A stretch of DNA of 64,000 nucleotides from Zoroaster sp. YZ-2022 (lineage: Eukaryota > Echinodermata > Asteroidea > Forcipulatida > Zoroasteridae), in the NCBI GenBank assembly GCA_029582265.1, contig CM055816.1, forward strand, positions 3,502,698 to 3,566,697, written 5' to 3'. This document shows, piece by piece, positions 13,201 through 25,200 of the stretch. Every line of letters begins with the position of its first letter. Positions within the stretch are counted from its first letter, which is position 1. Both the position numbers and the translations under genes were made by a program. Below the pieces are notes generated by a model that was not told the DNA's origin, did not search any database, and saw only the letters and a list, made by a program, of their open reading frames with translations.

Positions 13201-16200
13201 TGGACCAAACAAAATAATTATAATATAATTATGGTATGAGATGTAATCTATTTTTGCCAGTTTGCTCTAAAAATATTTGTATCCGGTAATTTGTTTCAGT
13301 GGAATAACACTAAAGCACTTTGGCATAATGTCACAAACAGGATTGTCCCTTGTGTATTTTATTTGAGTCTGATAATAAGGAATAGATGTAGCATGGTGTT
13401 TAGTTGTCTGACAGATGTACTGCCCTTAAGACTCCACAGTCATGTACATATTTTGTTGAGAATTAATGTACCGCCCTTGGAGAAAACTATGGTGGACCAA
13501 AAGTTGACATGAAAATGAGATTGAACGTTTTGGTAAACCCATTTTTAGGAAAATGGGTTTTACCAAAATGTTAAATCTCATTTTTTGGTTCCCCAGGGAA
13601 AACAACACACCTAGACATCTCTTGCTATCAATGTACAATGAATATCCAGATCTGCAGCTACAGTTGAAACTCATCAGGATATTAGTACAGATTTGATCAC
13701 ATCCACGTCCTCCTTCACTGGCTGGCTCATCTCGATACAATTGACATTCATCAATATCTGCAGTTAGATTGACACAAACTCATTAATATTCATAACAGAA
13801 TACAAATCTCACAATCTGAAGAAAACAAAAACCCGTTGCTATTGATTCAATAATGTGAATGTTAACAAACCTTGGCAAGCTTTGCCATCACCATCCAGAC
13901 CTTGTGGGCAGGGTCCACATGTACTATTTAGTGATGGTGGGTCCTCATCAAAACAAGTCACTCCCAAGAAACATGGGCTGTCTGCACAAGCATCGTAGTT
14001 AACTTCACAGAACTCACCAGACCAGCCAGGTAGACACTCACATAACACCACCTATAATAAGATAAATATCAATATTTGTATCATGGCAAATGCTTCATAA
14101 TGATATCACACTCAGTTGTATACAGTTGAATTATATGTGAGACTCAAGAAGAATTTTCCAAAGAAAGAAAGCAAGCCTTTTAGTTACACCATATCTACAG
14201 CAAAGTAAAGTGTTTTTTCCTTAAAATTTTGCCAGCATGCACCCAAATGCACGTCATGAAAAATACAGACAAAATCTTTAAAAAATAAATTTAAAAAAAT
14301 AATTTACTTACCCCAAAACGATCTTGCATGAGCATTGTGCCGACAACATACTGACCAAACAGACAAATTCCCTCATTCATACAGTCACATAGATTTACAA
14401 TAGGTTCCATTGTTGCATTTGCTTTATTATCAGTTGCTAAGAAACCAATCATGACCTTTGATTTGTCTACTGGTGTCCATGTGAAGAGACCACCTACACA
14501 TATATGAAAATAATTAAGCATCAATAATAATTTAAACTGGTGTAAACAAATTATAATTTTGACATAATATTGTATTAAAGCCTGCATAATTGGGATAATT
14601 GATAATTTTTTTCTTAAAGCTTACTTGTCGTAAAGATAAAAATGGTATAAAACATTTCTGAGGGCGCCATCATTTTAGTAATTTTTTTAAATAATTTCCC
14701 TTAAACTAGTGCACCAATTCAATGCCCTATTGAAAGTCTGCTCTGATTGAGATGATACTGTCCCTTTAATTGGTTCACTGCTTTGAAAACAAATGCAATT
14801 ATGTAACAATGTACAATGTTTATGGTTGAAGTCATGGGCATCGATCGCTACTTAGAAGTGGGGTGGTGGGGACATGCAGGCAATGTTGGATCCAGGATTT
14901 GGCAAATATGGGAGTGCACAGCCTCATCCTACTTTTAGACATCATTTTGGAGGCAAAATAATTGCGACTTGATAATTTCTTTTTTAAATCCAGCTCAAAC
15001 TGAGTTTCTGGGGCCCTCTTGATGAGGGCCCTAGAAATGTGTTGGTTCTCGGCATTCTCTTATGTAAATATTGCAATAATGAGAGTTTTCAAGTTTGTGA
15101 AGTATTCTGGCTAATGAAGCTCAGCTGCAATACATTCTGTAGTGCTTTATGACAATTTCTTCTTTCGTTTTATGGGGATGCAAGAAAAACTGCAGAAAAC
15201 TCTTCAGAATGAAGTTATACTGACCTTGTGGTGATATGGATGCATTTTGTACTGTGTCAAGAAGCTTAAATGTTATATTATCCCCATCTGGATCAAAAGC
15301 TTCTATCTGAAGTGTGAAGAGTTCTCCAACTGTAACATTTATGGTCTCCACGATTGTGAGGTTTGGAGGAAAGTTAGCTGGAAAAATAATTGTTTAGTAA
15401 GCATATCAGGACTAAATCATTTTTGGGTGCCAAATTTCTTCTCTTTGGTATATTTTTGTATAATTTTATTTCCAAGCCTGGTAAAATCATATCTCTCAAA
15501 ACAGGAATAAATGATCTAGATATGTTATGTTTACTTTTAAAAAGATTAGAAGTTTGGCGAAAGTTCTGAAATTATTGATTTCTTATTATACATAGTTATC
15601 ATACATTTAACTAAAACAAATGTATTTTGTTTAATTTCCATTAAAGGGAAGGTACATGTAAAATAATGGTATTTGGTAACGTACAGTAATTACCAATCCT
15701 CTTGTTCCCACAAAATATATCATAAAACTAAACTATGAAAGTTTTATCACGACGGGGTACAGGTTTTTTTTTTTTAAGAAATAACAAAAAAATAGTTTTA
15801 ATTTTGTAAATTCAATTACTGTTTTTAAGATGAAAGAACTTCACACAAAATAACTTCTCACAGTGATTGATACATGAATGGACTTTACGCCAATAAAGTG
15901 TTTTGATATAAATACATGTAATGTGTTATTTTGATAATCTGGAAATTACTAATGTGGAGTGTCGTGGCCGAGCGGTCTAGCGCACCGAACTCAAGTTCTG
16001 GTGTTGCCAGCAGCAGGGTGTGAGTTCGAGCCCCGGTCGTGACACTTGTGTCCTTGAGCAAGGTACTTAACCATAACTGCTTCGTCCTTCGGATGGGATG
16101 TAAAGCCGTAGGTCCCGTGTGTTGTGTAATGCACGTAAAAGAACCCAGGATACTTATCGTGAAAGTATTTCTGGTTTAGCGCCTCGGAATAGGCAACTAG

Positions 16201-19200
16201 ATTGATGGCGCTTTACAAATGCAGATTGGATTGGATTGGATTTTGAGTCTTATCTAAACTATCTTGTACTCTTGAAATCAAGAATTATCAAGGAATCAAA
16301 AACAAAGCCTTCTTGGTACAAAATACATACATAAAATTACTGCTTGTGTTGTCTAAATAAATATAATTCATATTTTTGACACATTAAATGTTTCAGCTGG
16401 GTAACTTTACTTTGTAAGTCAGTTTGTGTTTTTCCAATACAAACTTCCTCACACCGTATTTCGTGTTTGCTACAATTCTCTACTAGTCACACTAAATGAA
16501 TCAAGTCTGGATATATCTATGATTTATTGTACTTATTTGCCGATTTCATATTGTCAACATATACCAATATGAACTCAAACGACATACATTCAATACAAAC
16601 TTTCTCACACCGTACTTCTCTTATTGTACTTACTTGCCGATTTCATATTGTCAACATATACCAATATGAACTCAAACGACATACATTCAATACAAACTTT
16701 CTCACACCGTACTTCTTATTTGGTATGACTTATTGTACTTACTTGCTGATTTCATACTGTCCATGTTCATATTATTGAGTGTCATTGTAGCCAAACCAAT
16801 GTCTTCATTAGCTGTTGCTAATGTATCAAAAAGACACATTTTACTTTCTCCACAAGAATCCATTGCAGCTTTAAGATCAGCTGGATCTGCCTGTGCCATC
16901 AGATCTTCTAAGAATTGTGGTGTGAAGTCAAGATCGTTCATTGCATCCCAGCTCTCATCAGGTGAAATGTAGTAGAATAGTGAATCAGTAGCAGTGATGC
17001 GCCCTGTACGGATAAGTTCATGTAATAGAATAGTGAATCAGTAGCAGTGATGTGCCATATACGGATAAGTCAATGTAACAGAAGAGTGAATCAGGAGCAG
17101 TGATGCGCCCTGCACGGATAAGTCAATGTAACAGAAGAGTGAATCGGTAGCAGTGGTGCGCCCTGTACAGATAAGTCAATATAACAGAATAGTGAATCAG
17201 TAGCAGTGATGTGCCATATACGGATAAGTCAATGTAACAGAAGAGTGAATCGGTAGCAGTGATGCGCCCTGTACAGATAAGTCAATGTAACAGAATAGTG
17301 AATCAGTAGCAGTGATGCGCCCTGTACGGATAAGTTCATGTAACAGAATAGTGAATCAGTAGCAGTGATGCGCCCTGTACAGATAAGTCAATGTAACAGA
17401 AGAGTGAATCGGCAACAGTGATGCGCCCTGTACGGATAAGTCAATTAACAGAAGAGTGAATCGGTTGCAGTGATGCGCCCTGTACGGATAATTTTCATGT
17501 AACATAGGAGTGAATCGGCAGCAGTGATGCTCCTCCTACAACTGACAGTCTTTGAAATAGAATAAATTGCCACCATTATTTCATTTAGGAATGTTTTACA
17601 TAATAATTGACAGGATTTTAGACTGCACTGTCCATTGAATATTTAAGTCTCTGATAGCTTTGCATGATGTTATACGTTATGTCATTAAACAGACTTACAG
17701 GTGTCACCGAAACTGTAGAAGTCACGATCTAGCATCTGACCCTCTGGACCCGTTGCTTGTTGTAGAGTACCATTACGCTTCATAGCATCATTACTTGGAT
17801 CATCATCCCAAACACCTGAACAAAGATAAAATAAAGATCTCAAAATTATACAATCTTGATAATCACGCAGGGGTGGACAATACCACGATAATATCATAAT
17901 TATGATATTCAAAACATTATCGGCTAAATCGATTATGGTTTTGAAGATACCGAAATATCGCCATATTGATTTTTGTTAAAATATCGCCAGAGTTATAAAT
18001 TTCATGTAATCATACAGTGATATCAACGAGTTACGGTACCATAAAGAGCTTTGAAAAAACATGTTCCTACTACTTGCGTGCATGGTATTTTTTTGTGCGT
18101 TGTGCTAGAATCACGTGGTGCACTCTTCTGGAATAACCTCACTGCGCTGGTGTACATTGTGAGGTTGTGAGGTGGTGAGGTTGTTAAAATGTTGATGATG
18201 ACCGATCATTGGCCCATTCATCCTCAGCTCTGGGATAGGGGATGTAGGCATTCATAAACCATGGGCTTGTTTATGGGTGTCACGGTGTGTTATTTTTTTA
18301 TGAAACGTGTGTCGCATCGAGCGGCAAAAATCTAAGAATTCAGCTTGTTTGGGAGTAACTGTTAAAACTTGCATGTAAAAGTAGTTATTCTGGTGTCTAA
18401 TGTCGTTTATGTACAATACATACATTTTTTTCATGTATTTAAAAGATCCACGTATTGAGACAATGGGCCGGATAAATACAAGTTAGCAATTGCTTATCTA
18501 GTAAAAGCTCAAGCAATAGCAATTGCTTAACAAGTAAAAGCTCAAGGTTAAGCAATTGCTTAAAAATGTATAAATAACCTTCTTCTTTGACTAGCACCTG
18601 TTGCTTGGGTGGGTTAGCAATTGCTTATGGGTATAACAATGATGGGAGGTCAGTTCCGATTAGCCAAGTGGTTGTATATGAGGCATGTGTTAGCAACATG
18701 GATGCTGCCGAAGAATTGGGGAGTGGTACAAATAGTGAGCAATCTTTGAACGAACTGTTCGTTAGTATAATCAAAGAGTACCCTGTTCTAATCGAGAAAA
18801 GTCAGTTGCCGGGGGTAAAAGACCGGAAGGCAAATGCACTTAAAAAAGCACAAATGTCAATTGCTACCAACACAGGTAAAGCCATGGATGAGAAGCAAAT
18901 TTTGAAAAAGACAGCAAACATGAAAAGTCAAGTGAAGAAGAAAACAGATGGAATGCAAACAGGAAATAGGAAGATTGTTTTGGTTCCATGGGAACAAGAT
19001 CTGTACAACATCTTCAAAGGGGATGAAAACCCGACTATTACGAAGATGCCATGCGCCATTTCTGCTGGTTTCAAACCAAGTACTTCGACTGCTGCTAGCC
19101 ACTCCAAATTTTCAAAATTGAACCGAAATAATTTCCGGTATCTGGTAGGATTGACTTCATCACGATTTATTCTTTCATTGTACACCTTTTCATGTTCCCT

Positions 19201-22200
19201 TACATGCATAAACTCGACCATGATGGCAGGAGTAATGCAACATACAAGTGTTAGCAAATGCGTAAGCTCCTCATTTAGTATCTTGTAAAAATATTAGCAA
19301 GTGCTACAAGTCATTAGTAAAAGGTCTGGTTTATTTATATGCTTCCAAGCAAGTGCTAATCTCTCTAGTAATTGCTTAAAAATCATAGCAATTGCTTTTG
19401 CTAACTACTGTAAGCAATTACTTGCAAGTAATTGCTCACTTTTATTAATGAAGATTTAAGAAAATGACTAGTAAAAGCAATTGCTACTTTTTATTTATCC
19501 GGCCCAATAATATTGTAAATTGCCGATATCATGGCCGTCGACTATCAAAACAATGAATATCGTCACCCCTATAATCAACAGATAACATTTGCCACCTTGA
19601 AAATGCTGGTGACCATAGTGCAATAATTTGGTTAACTGATTATTACTGGATAAATCAAACTAATAAAGAGGATAAAACGTGGTTGTCTGTCAAGTATGGT
19701 GTTGTCTAACAAGAATGTTGTGTTGTCCCAGGATGTTGTTCAACTGATTTGGCAAACCCTGAATTAAATGGCTCTACTTCTATTTTTTTATAGTGTTTAC
19801 TGAGTACTTGACAAATGAGGTAATAATGTCCCTTATTTGAAAATATAATTGCAAAAGAGCAGTAGATTCAAATGTTGTCAGTTAAAAAGTAAAAGGGAAA
19901 AATACTATAAAAGGGTGTACTTTTCATTGCATCAGTTTACATGTATTTAATAAATATTTACTCACCCAGCAATCCTGTAGTTTTTCCTTTGTAGTCCTGA
20001 CCTAATTGAACAGTAATATCAGCAAAACTGTTGCTTACTCCGATTGTGAATTGGATATCTGATGCAAATATAGCAATCACTTTGATCGGATCTTCCTCTC
20101 TTATCACAGTGAAATTGCCAATTAGTAATCCTGGAAAAAACAAAACAAACACCAATGATTTGAGTCACTCTTTTATCTGTTTTCTTATCTTGGTTTGCCA
20201 ATGAGTATTTTGGTGTGTTTGAACTGAGTAAGGTAATATGAAAATGTTATCAATAGTATCCGAAATAATTGTTGGTTTGTCCATATAAGATCTGCCTTTT
20301 AATATAAAAGTGGAAGTAAACAAATGTGAAGAATTTCACGAGGTCACACAATTTCAAAAGCATGTGACTCAAGACAAATTACTTTCAAACATTATAATCA
20401 GAATTGGACAAATCCAAAATGAAATTAAAATGTATTGCACATCCTACTAATGTGTGAAATTAAGTGTTTTTATTTCTCAAATATCTTTGTGTAAGTTTCA
20501 ATCTGTACTTATCTTTGTGTAAGTTTCAGTCTTTACTTATCTTTGTGTAAGTTTCAATCTGTATTTATCTTTGTGTAAGTTTCAGTCTGTACTTATCTTT
20601 GTGTAAGTTTCAATCTGTACTTATCTTTACAGGGAAAGTTGATACCTTCCATAAAGAATTTGCTGTTAATGTTTTTAATAAATAAATAAAGTAATTTTTG
20701 TTACTTTAAGTAAGTTTGTTTCTATTTATAAGATTCCCTTCTTTCAAAATTATTGTATATGCCACAATTACAAGGACAGTTATTTGTCTTACCATCTGCT
20801 GTAGGAGTAACAATCATGCCATTGACTGTTGTTATCAAATCTGTTGCTTCACTGTTGAGCTTGATCTCAACCTGAAATATATTAATATATAAATTAATTA
20901 TTTAGCAGGCACAAATTTCAAGATCACTAGAGTAGCCCTGTGTAATTACTAGGCCAGCTCTGTGTAATTACCAGGCCAGCCCTGTGTAATTACCAGGCCA
21001 GCCCTGTGTAATTACCAGGCCAGCCCTGTGTAATTACCGGGCCAGCTCTGTGTAATTACCAGGCCAGCCCTGTGTAATTTACAGGCTAGCCCTGTGTAAT
21101 TTCCAGGCTAGCCCTATGTTGGCAGTATTAATCAATTAGTTGGATGGAAACACAAAAGTAAACATCATTTCAAATAATTTGATGTTTTGAAATATTTTGA
21201 AGCTTGCAGTATCCCTATTAAACTATCAACAAACACAAAATTACAAGAGGGCGTACATTTTGAATCTTGAAAAAATAACATGTTTTGCACATTAACCTCA
21301 ATCAATTTTTATTTTTACAACCAGAAAATAGACAACCAAAAAGATGGTTTGGGTAAATTGTTTTTTGATTGGCGTCATGATCCATAATGATCTGCGCATT
21401 TGTATGATTGGCATCGTGATCCATAATGATCTACGCATTTGTATGATTGGCGTCGTCATCCATAATGATCTGCGCATTTGTATGATTGGCGTCGTCATCC
21501 ATAATGATCTACGCATTTGTATGATTGGCATCGTGATCCATAATGATCTGCGCATTTGTATGATTGGCGTCGTCATCCATAATGATCTACGCATTTGTAT
21601 GATTGGCGTCGTCATCCATAATTATCTGCGCATTTTTATGATTGGCGTCGTGATCCATAATGATCTGCGCATTTTTATGATTGGCGTCGTGATCCATAAT
21701 GATCTGCGCATTTGTATGATTGGCGTCGGGATTCATAATGATCTATGCATTTGTATGATTGGTGTCGCATTTCAGAGAATCCTTCCGATTTTACAGATGT
21801 TTATCTGCTAACCTAGTTATAGGAGCCCTGCATAGCCATTAAAAGCTGCAGAATAATGATCAAACATACAATACAATTATCAAAGAAGTAACAAACATAA
21901 CAGGTTTGCAGCGAAGCATGACTGAAAAATATACCAACCCTCGCATCGTTCACAAACTCTGCCGCAAATCCAGAGTAAAATGTAGCATCGGTAAGCTGAT
22001 TTGTTTTAGAGTTTGTTGCTCGTTGTGTACGGCCTTGTAATTCAAACTGTTTTTGTCCGTTGTCTTCAAGAAGAACCAGGGTATATTCACCATGACCATT
22101 GAAGGTGAAGTCAACTCCATCAAGAGTTCTAACATGAGGATCTCCAAACATCCAGGCTATAATATAAATAAAATGTATTATATCACTAGAATGCGGTACA

Positions 22201-25200
22201 TTTAAAGTCTGGAAAACATTGTTATAGAAGTTTGCCAACTTATAATATAAAATATAAAAATACTTGTATTTAAATATATCATTTATACAGTGCGTATAAA
22301 AAAAAAGGTAATCCGAATTCAGGGGGTTTATATGCCAAGGTTATTTAGTTTGACAATTTACATGTAGTTTACTAAAGAAGAGGAACTCCTCAGCTTTCCA
22401 TTGATACCTTTATTGACCCATTGCTGTCACACATGACCGAGTACATTGTTATTGAAAATGAAAAATTCAAATCGCATTTTTGCAAGTTTGGCTAATCAGT
22501 GCAAGGCAGGATAATCAGTGAAAGTCAGTATGATAAACCCGATTTTCTTTAGGAATGACTGGACATTATTCAAGAAGAATCTCTTCTAACATTGCCCTTT
22601 TATGCACCCACACCTTCAACATGTCCACCTCCCCTTTCGACACAAAGCTGGCAGCGACGGAGCATGTCCTGCACTGCTCGTCTCACCATAGCCAGAACAT
22701 TGCGTAAAGCATCCACTTCATTTCGAATACAGCCCTGCAATTCATCAAGATCACGGGGAGGAGTTGCAAACACCTTGTTCTTCAAATGTCCCCAAAGGAA
22801 ATAATCACATGGTGTGAGGTCAGGTTATCTTGGTGGCCATTCCACCTCATGGTTGACGGCGATGACTCGTTCGCCAAAGACTTCCCTCAGATGATCTCGG
22901 ACAGCGATAAGGCGATGTGCTGGGGCGCCGTCTTGGGCCCACCCTTAACTTGACTAATTTTCTTGCTAGCCCTCACCTTGAGTGGCCTTTTGGCCTTGTG
23001 ATGGGCGACTTACATTAAAAAAAATTAAAAACAGAGCTGCCTGATGAACCCACGAACCTGTCGCTCAAAGTGTTCCTGCAGCTGCGGTAAAACGTTATCA
23101 TTGAACATCTGCAGATACATGTTACCATTGACATTCCTTTGAAAGAAAAACGGTCCGATCAGCTGACCACTTCCACAAAGTCCTAACCAAACAGTCCACT
23201 TTTGTCGACTCATGTTAACCTCAAAATTGAATTCTGGGGGTGTCTTGCTGGTGCATATTCAAGAACATTATGTTTATTGACCTTGCCGTTCATGGAGAAA
23301 GCAGCTTCGTCGCCGATTACGAGATTCCGCAGAAAATTGATATCTCTCTCGGTACCGGCTATCAACCATCTGGCAAACGCCAGCCTTCTAGCAAAATCTC
23401 CTGGCGTAAGTTGATGTCGGATGTGAATCCGATATGGATGCTGGTGGAGGTCCAATCTCGTGATTCTGTTGAATGTCGCCGAAGGCAATCCCAGCCCATT
23501 TCGCCTTGTGCTGTTGTCCATAGGATGCTCCAAAAGTTGCTGCCTTACTGATGGAATGTTCCCTTCTGATCGCCCTGTGCGCCTCCTGCCAGAATTCCCC
23601 TTGTTGCGGTTGAGGCTAGTGCCATACTCTTGATATTTTCTAACATTCGCCCAGATGGTTTTGGCTGCTGGGGGCTCCCGTTCTGGGAAACATTCCCTGA
23701 AAGCATCGCGAGTTTGCTGAAATGTTGTAACCACGAAAGTTCGCTGTTCAGTCGTTAGTTGTACCATCTTTCCAACTACCTGTCCCTAAACCCAGGCCCT
23801 TCTTAAATACCCAACTTGAAGAAAAGGATGTCGTAACGGACGATTACCGCACCAGCTTAAAAATCTTAGATAATCTTAGTCCATTTCAGACTGCCTTGAA
23901 CTGATTACCCAAACTTGCAAAAATGCGATTTGAATTTGCCATTTTCAATAACAATGTACTCGGTCATGTGTGACAGCAATGGGTCAATAAAGGTATCAAT
24001 GGAAAGCTGAGGAGTTCCTCTTCTTTGGTAAACTACATGTAAATTGTCAAACTAAATAACCTTGGCATATCAACCCCCTGAATTCGGATTACCTTTTTTT
24101 TGATACGCACTGTAGATGTACATGTAGGATAGATTTGTGAATACCATGTTGACATAAGCAGTGATAGACCATGTTTGTGTCTAATTATTATATAGTATAC
24201 AGGAATCACCATCCTATTATGAAATTATTTAACATAGTGTTAGCCAGTCATGGAATAACCAAGTCCATGGCAAGGATCTGGGCCATTCTCATAACATAGA
24301 ATTATAACACACGCAAACTGTGCCAGCCATGGAATAACTAAGTCCATGACATTTTGAATTGTTGACTGTCGTATGAAAAATTGTACTTTATACTTTCAAG
24401 CATGAGTGTGTGTTGTGACTCTTGTCACATTTAGTTCATGTCCTGTTTATCTGGACATATCAAGTTTTATTCAACACTTAATTCTCCCATGGTGCTGTCA
24501 AGAAGGGCAACCAAACTCCTTTGTGTGTGCGTACATTTGGAGTATGCAGTAGACCGGGTTATACGATAGCCATACTCCTTTGTGTGTGCGTACATTTGGA
24601 GTATGCAGTAGACCGGGTTATAGGATAGCCATACTCCTTTGTGTGTGCATACATTTGGAGTATGCAATAGACCGGATATAGGATAGCCATACTCCTTTGT
24701 GTGTGCATACATTTGGAGTATGCAAACCGGATAATAGGAGAGCCATACTCCTTTGTGTGTGCCTACATTTGGAGTATGCAGTAGACCGGGTTATACGATA
24801 GCCATACTCCTCTGTGTGTGCGTACATTTGGAGTATGCAGTAGACTGGGTTATAGGATAGCCAAACTCCTTTGTGTGTGCGTACATTTGGAGTATGCAAT
24901 AGACCGGGTTATAGGATAGCCAAACTCCTTTGTGTGTGCGTACATTTGGAGTATGCAATAGACCGGGTTATAGGATAGCCATACTCCTTTGTGTGTGCGT
25001 ACATTTCGAGTATTCAGTAGACCGGGTTATAGGATAGCCATACTCCTTTGTGTACGTGTGCATACATTTGGAGTAGACTGGGTTAGGATAGCCAAACTCC
25101 TTTGTGTGTGCGTACATTTTGAGTATGCAATAGACTGGGTTATAGGATATAGCCAAACTCCTTTGTGTGTGCGTACATTTGTAGTATGCAATAGACCGGG

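Larger units (their letters stand above)
17869..19570 (+). mobile_element. TIR transposon, non-autonomous, interrupted by a second element
   Basis: The left end AGGGGTGGACAATA and right end TATCGTCACCCCT are inverted copies. The left arm (ATGATATTCAAAACATTATC, GGCTAAATCGATTATGGTTT) matches 37500-37598 in reverse, so it is a dispersed family. ATAATCA lies at 17859-17865 and at 19571-19577, but 3 bp from the left end, so a target duplication is only tentative. The interior is split by the element at 18465-19505. Confidence 0.65.

Noticed and set aside
15958..16045. Functional tRNA-Leu gene
   Set aside because: The tRNA-like part continues into a SINE body and a GGATT tail, so it is a retroposon head.
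18857..19257. Two minus-strand frames inside the nested element
   Set aside because: Antisense of the Myb/SANT-like ORF, no recognisable domain.
21344..21811. Long plus- and minus-strand frames with repeating [19 protein letters not shown] sequence
   Set aside because: They run over a 39-bp minisatellite in an intron; the period is a multiple of three, so frames stay open on both strands by chance.
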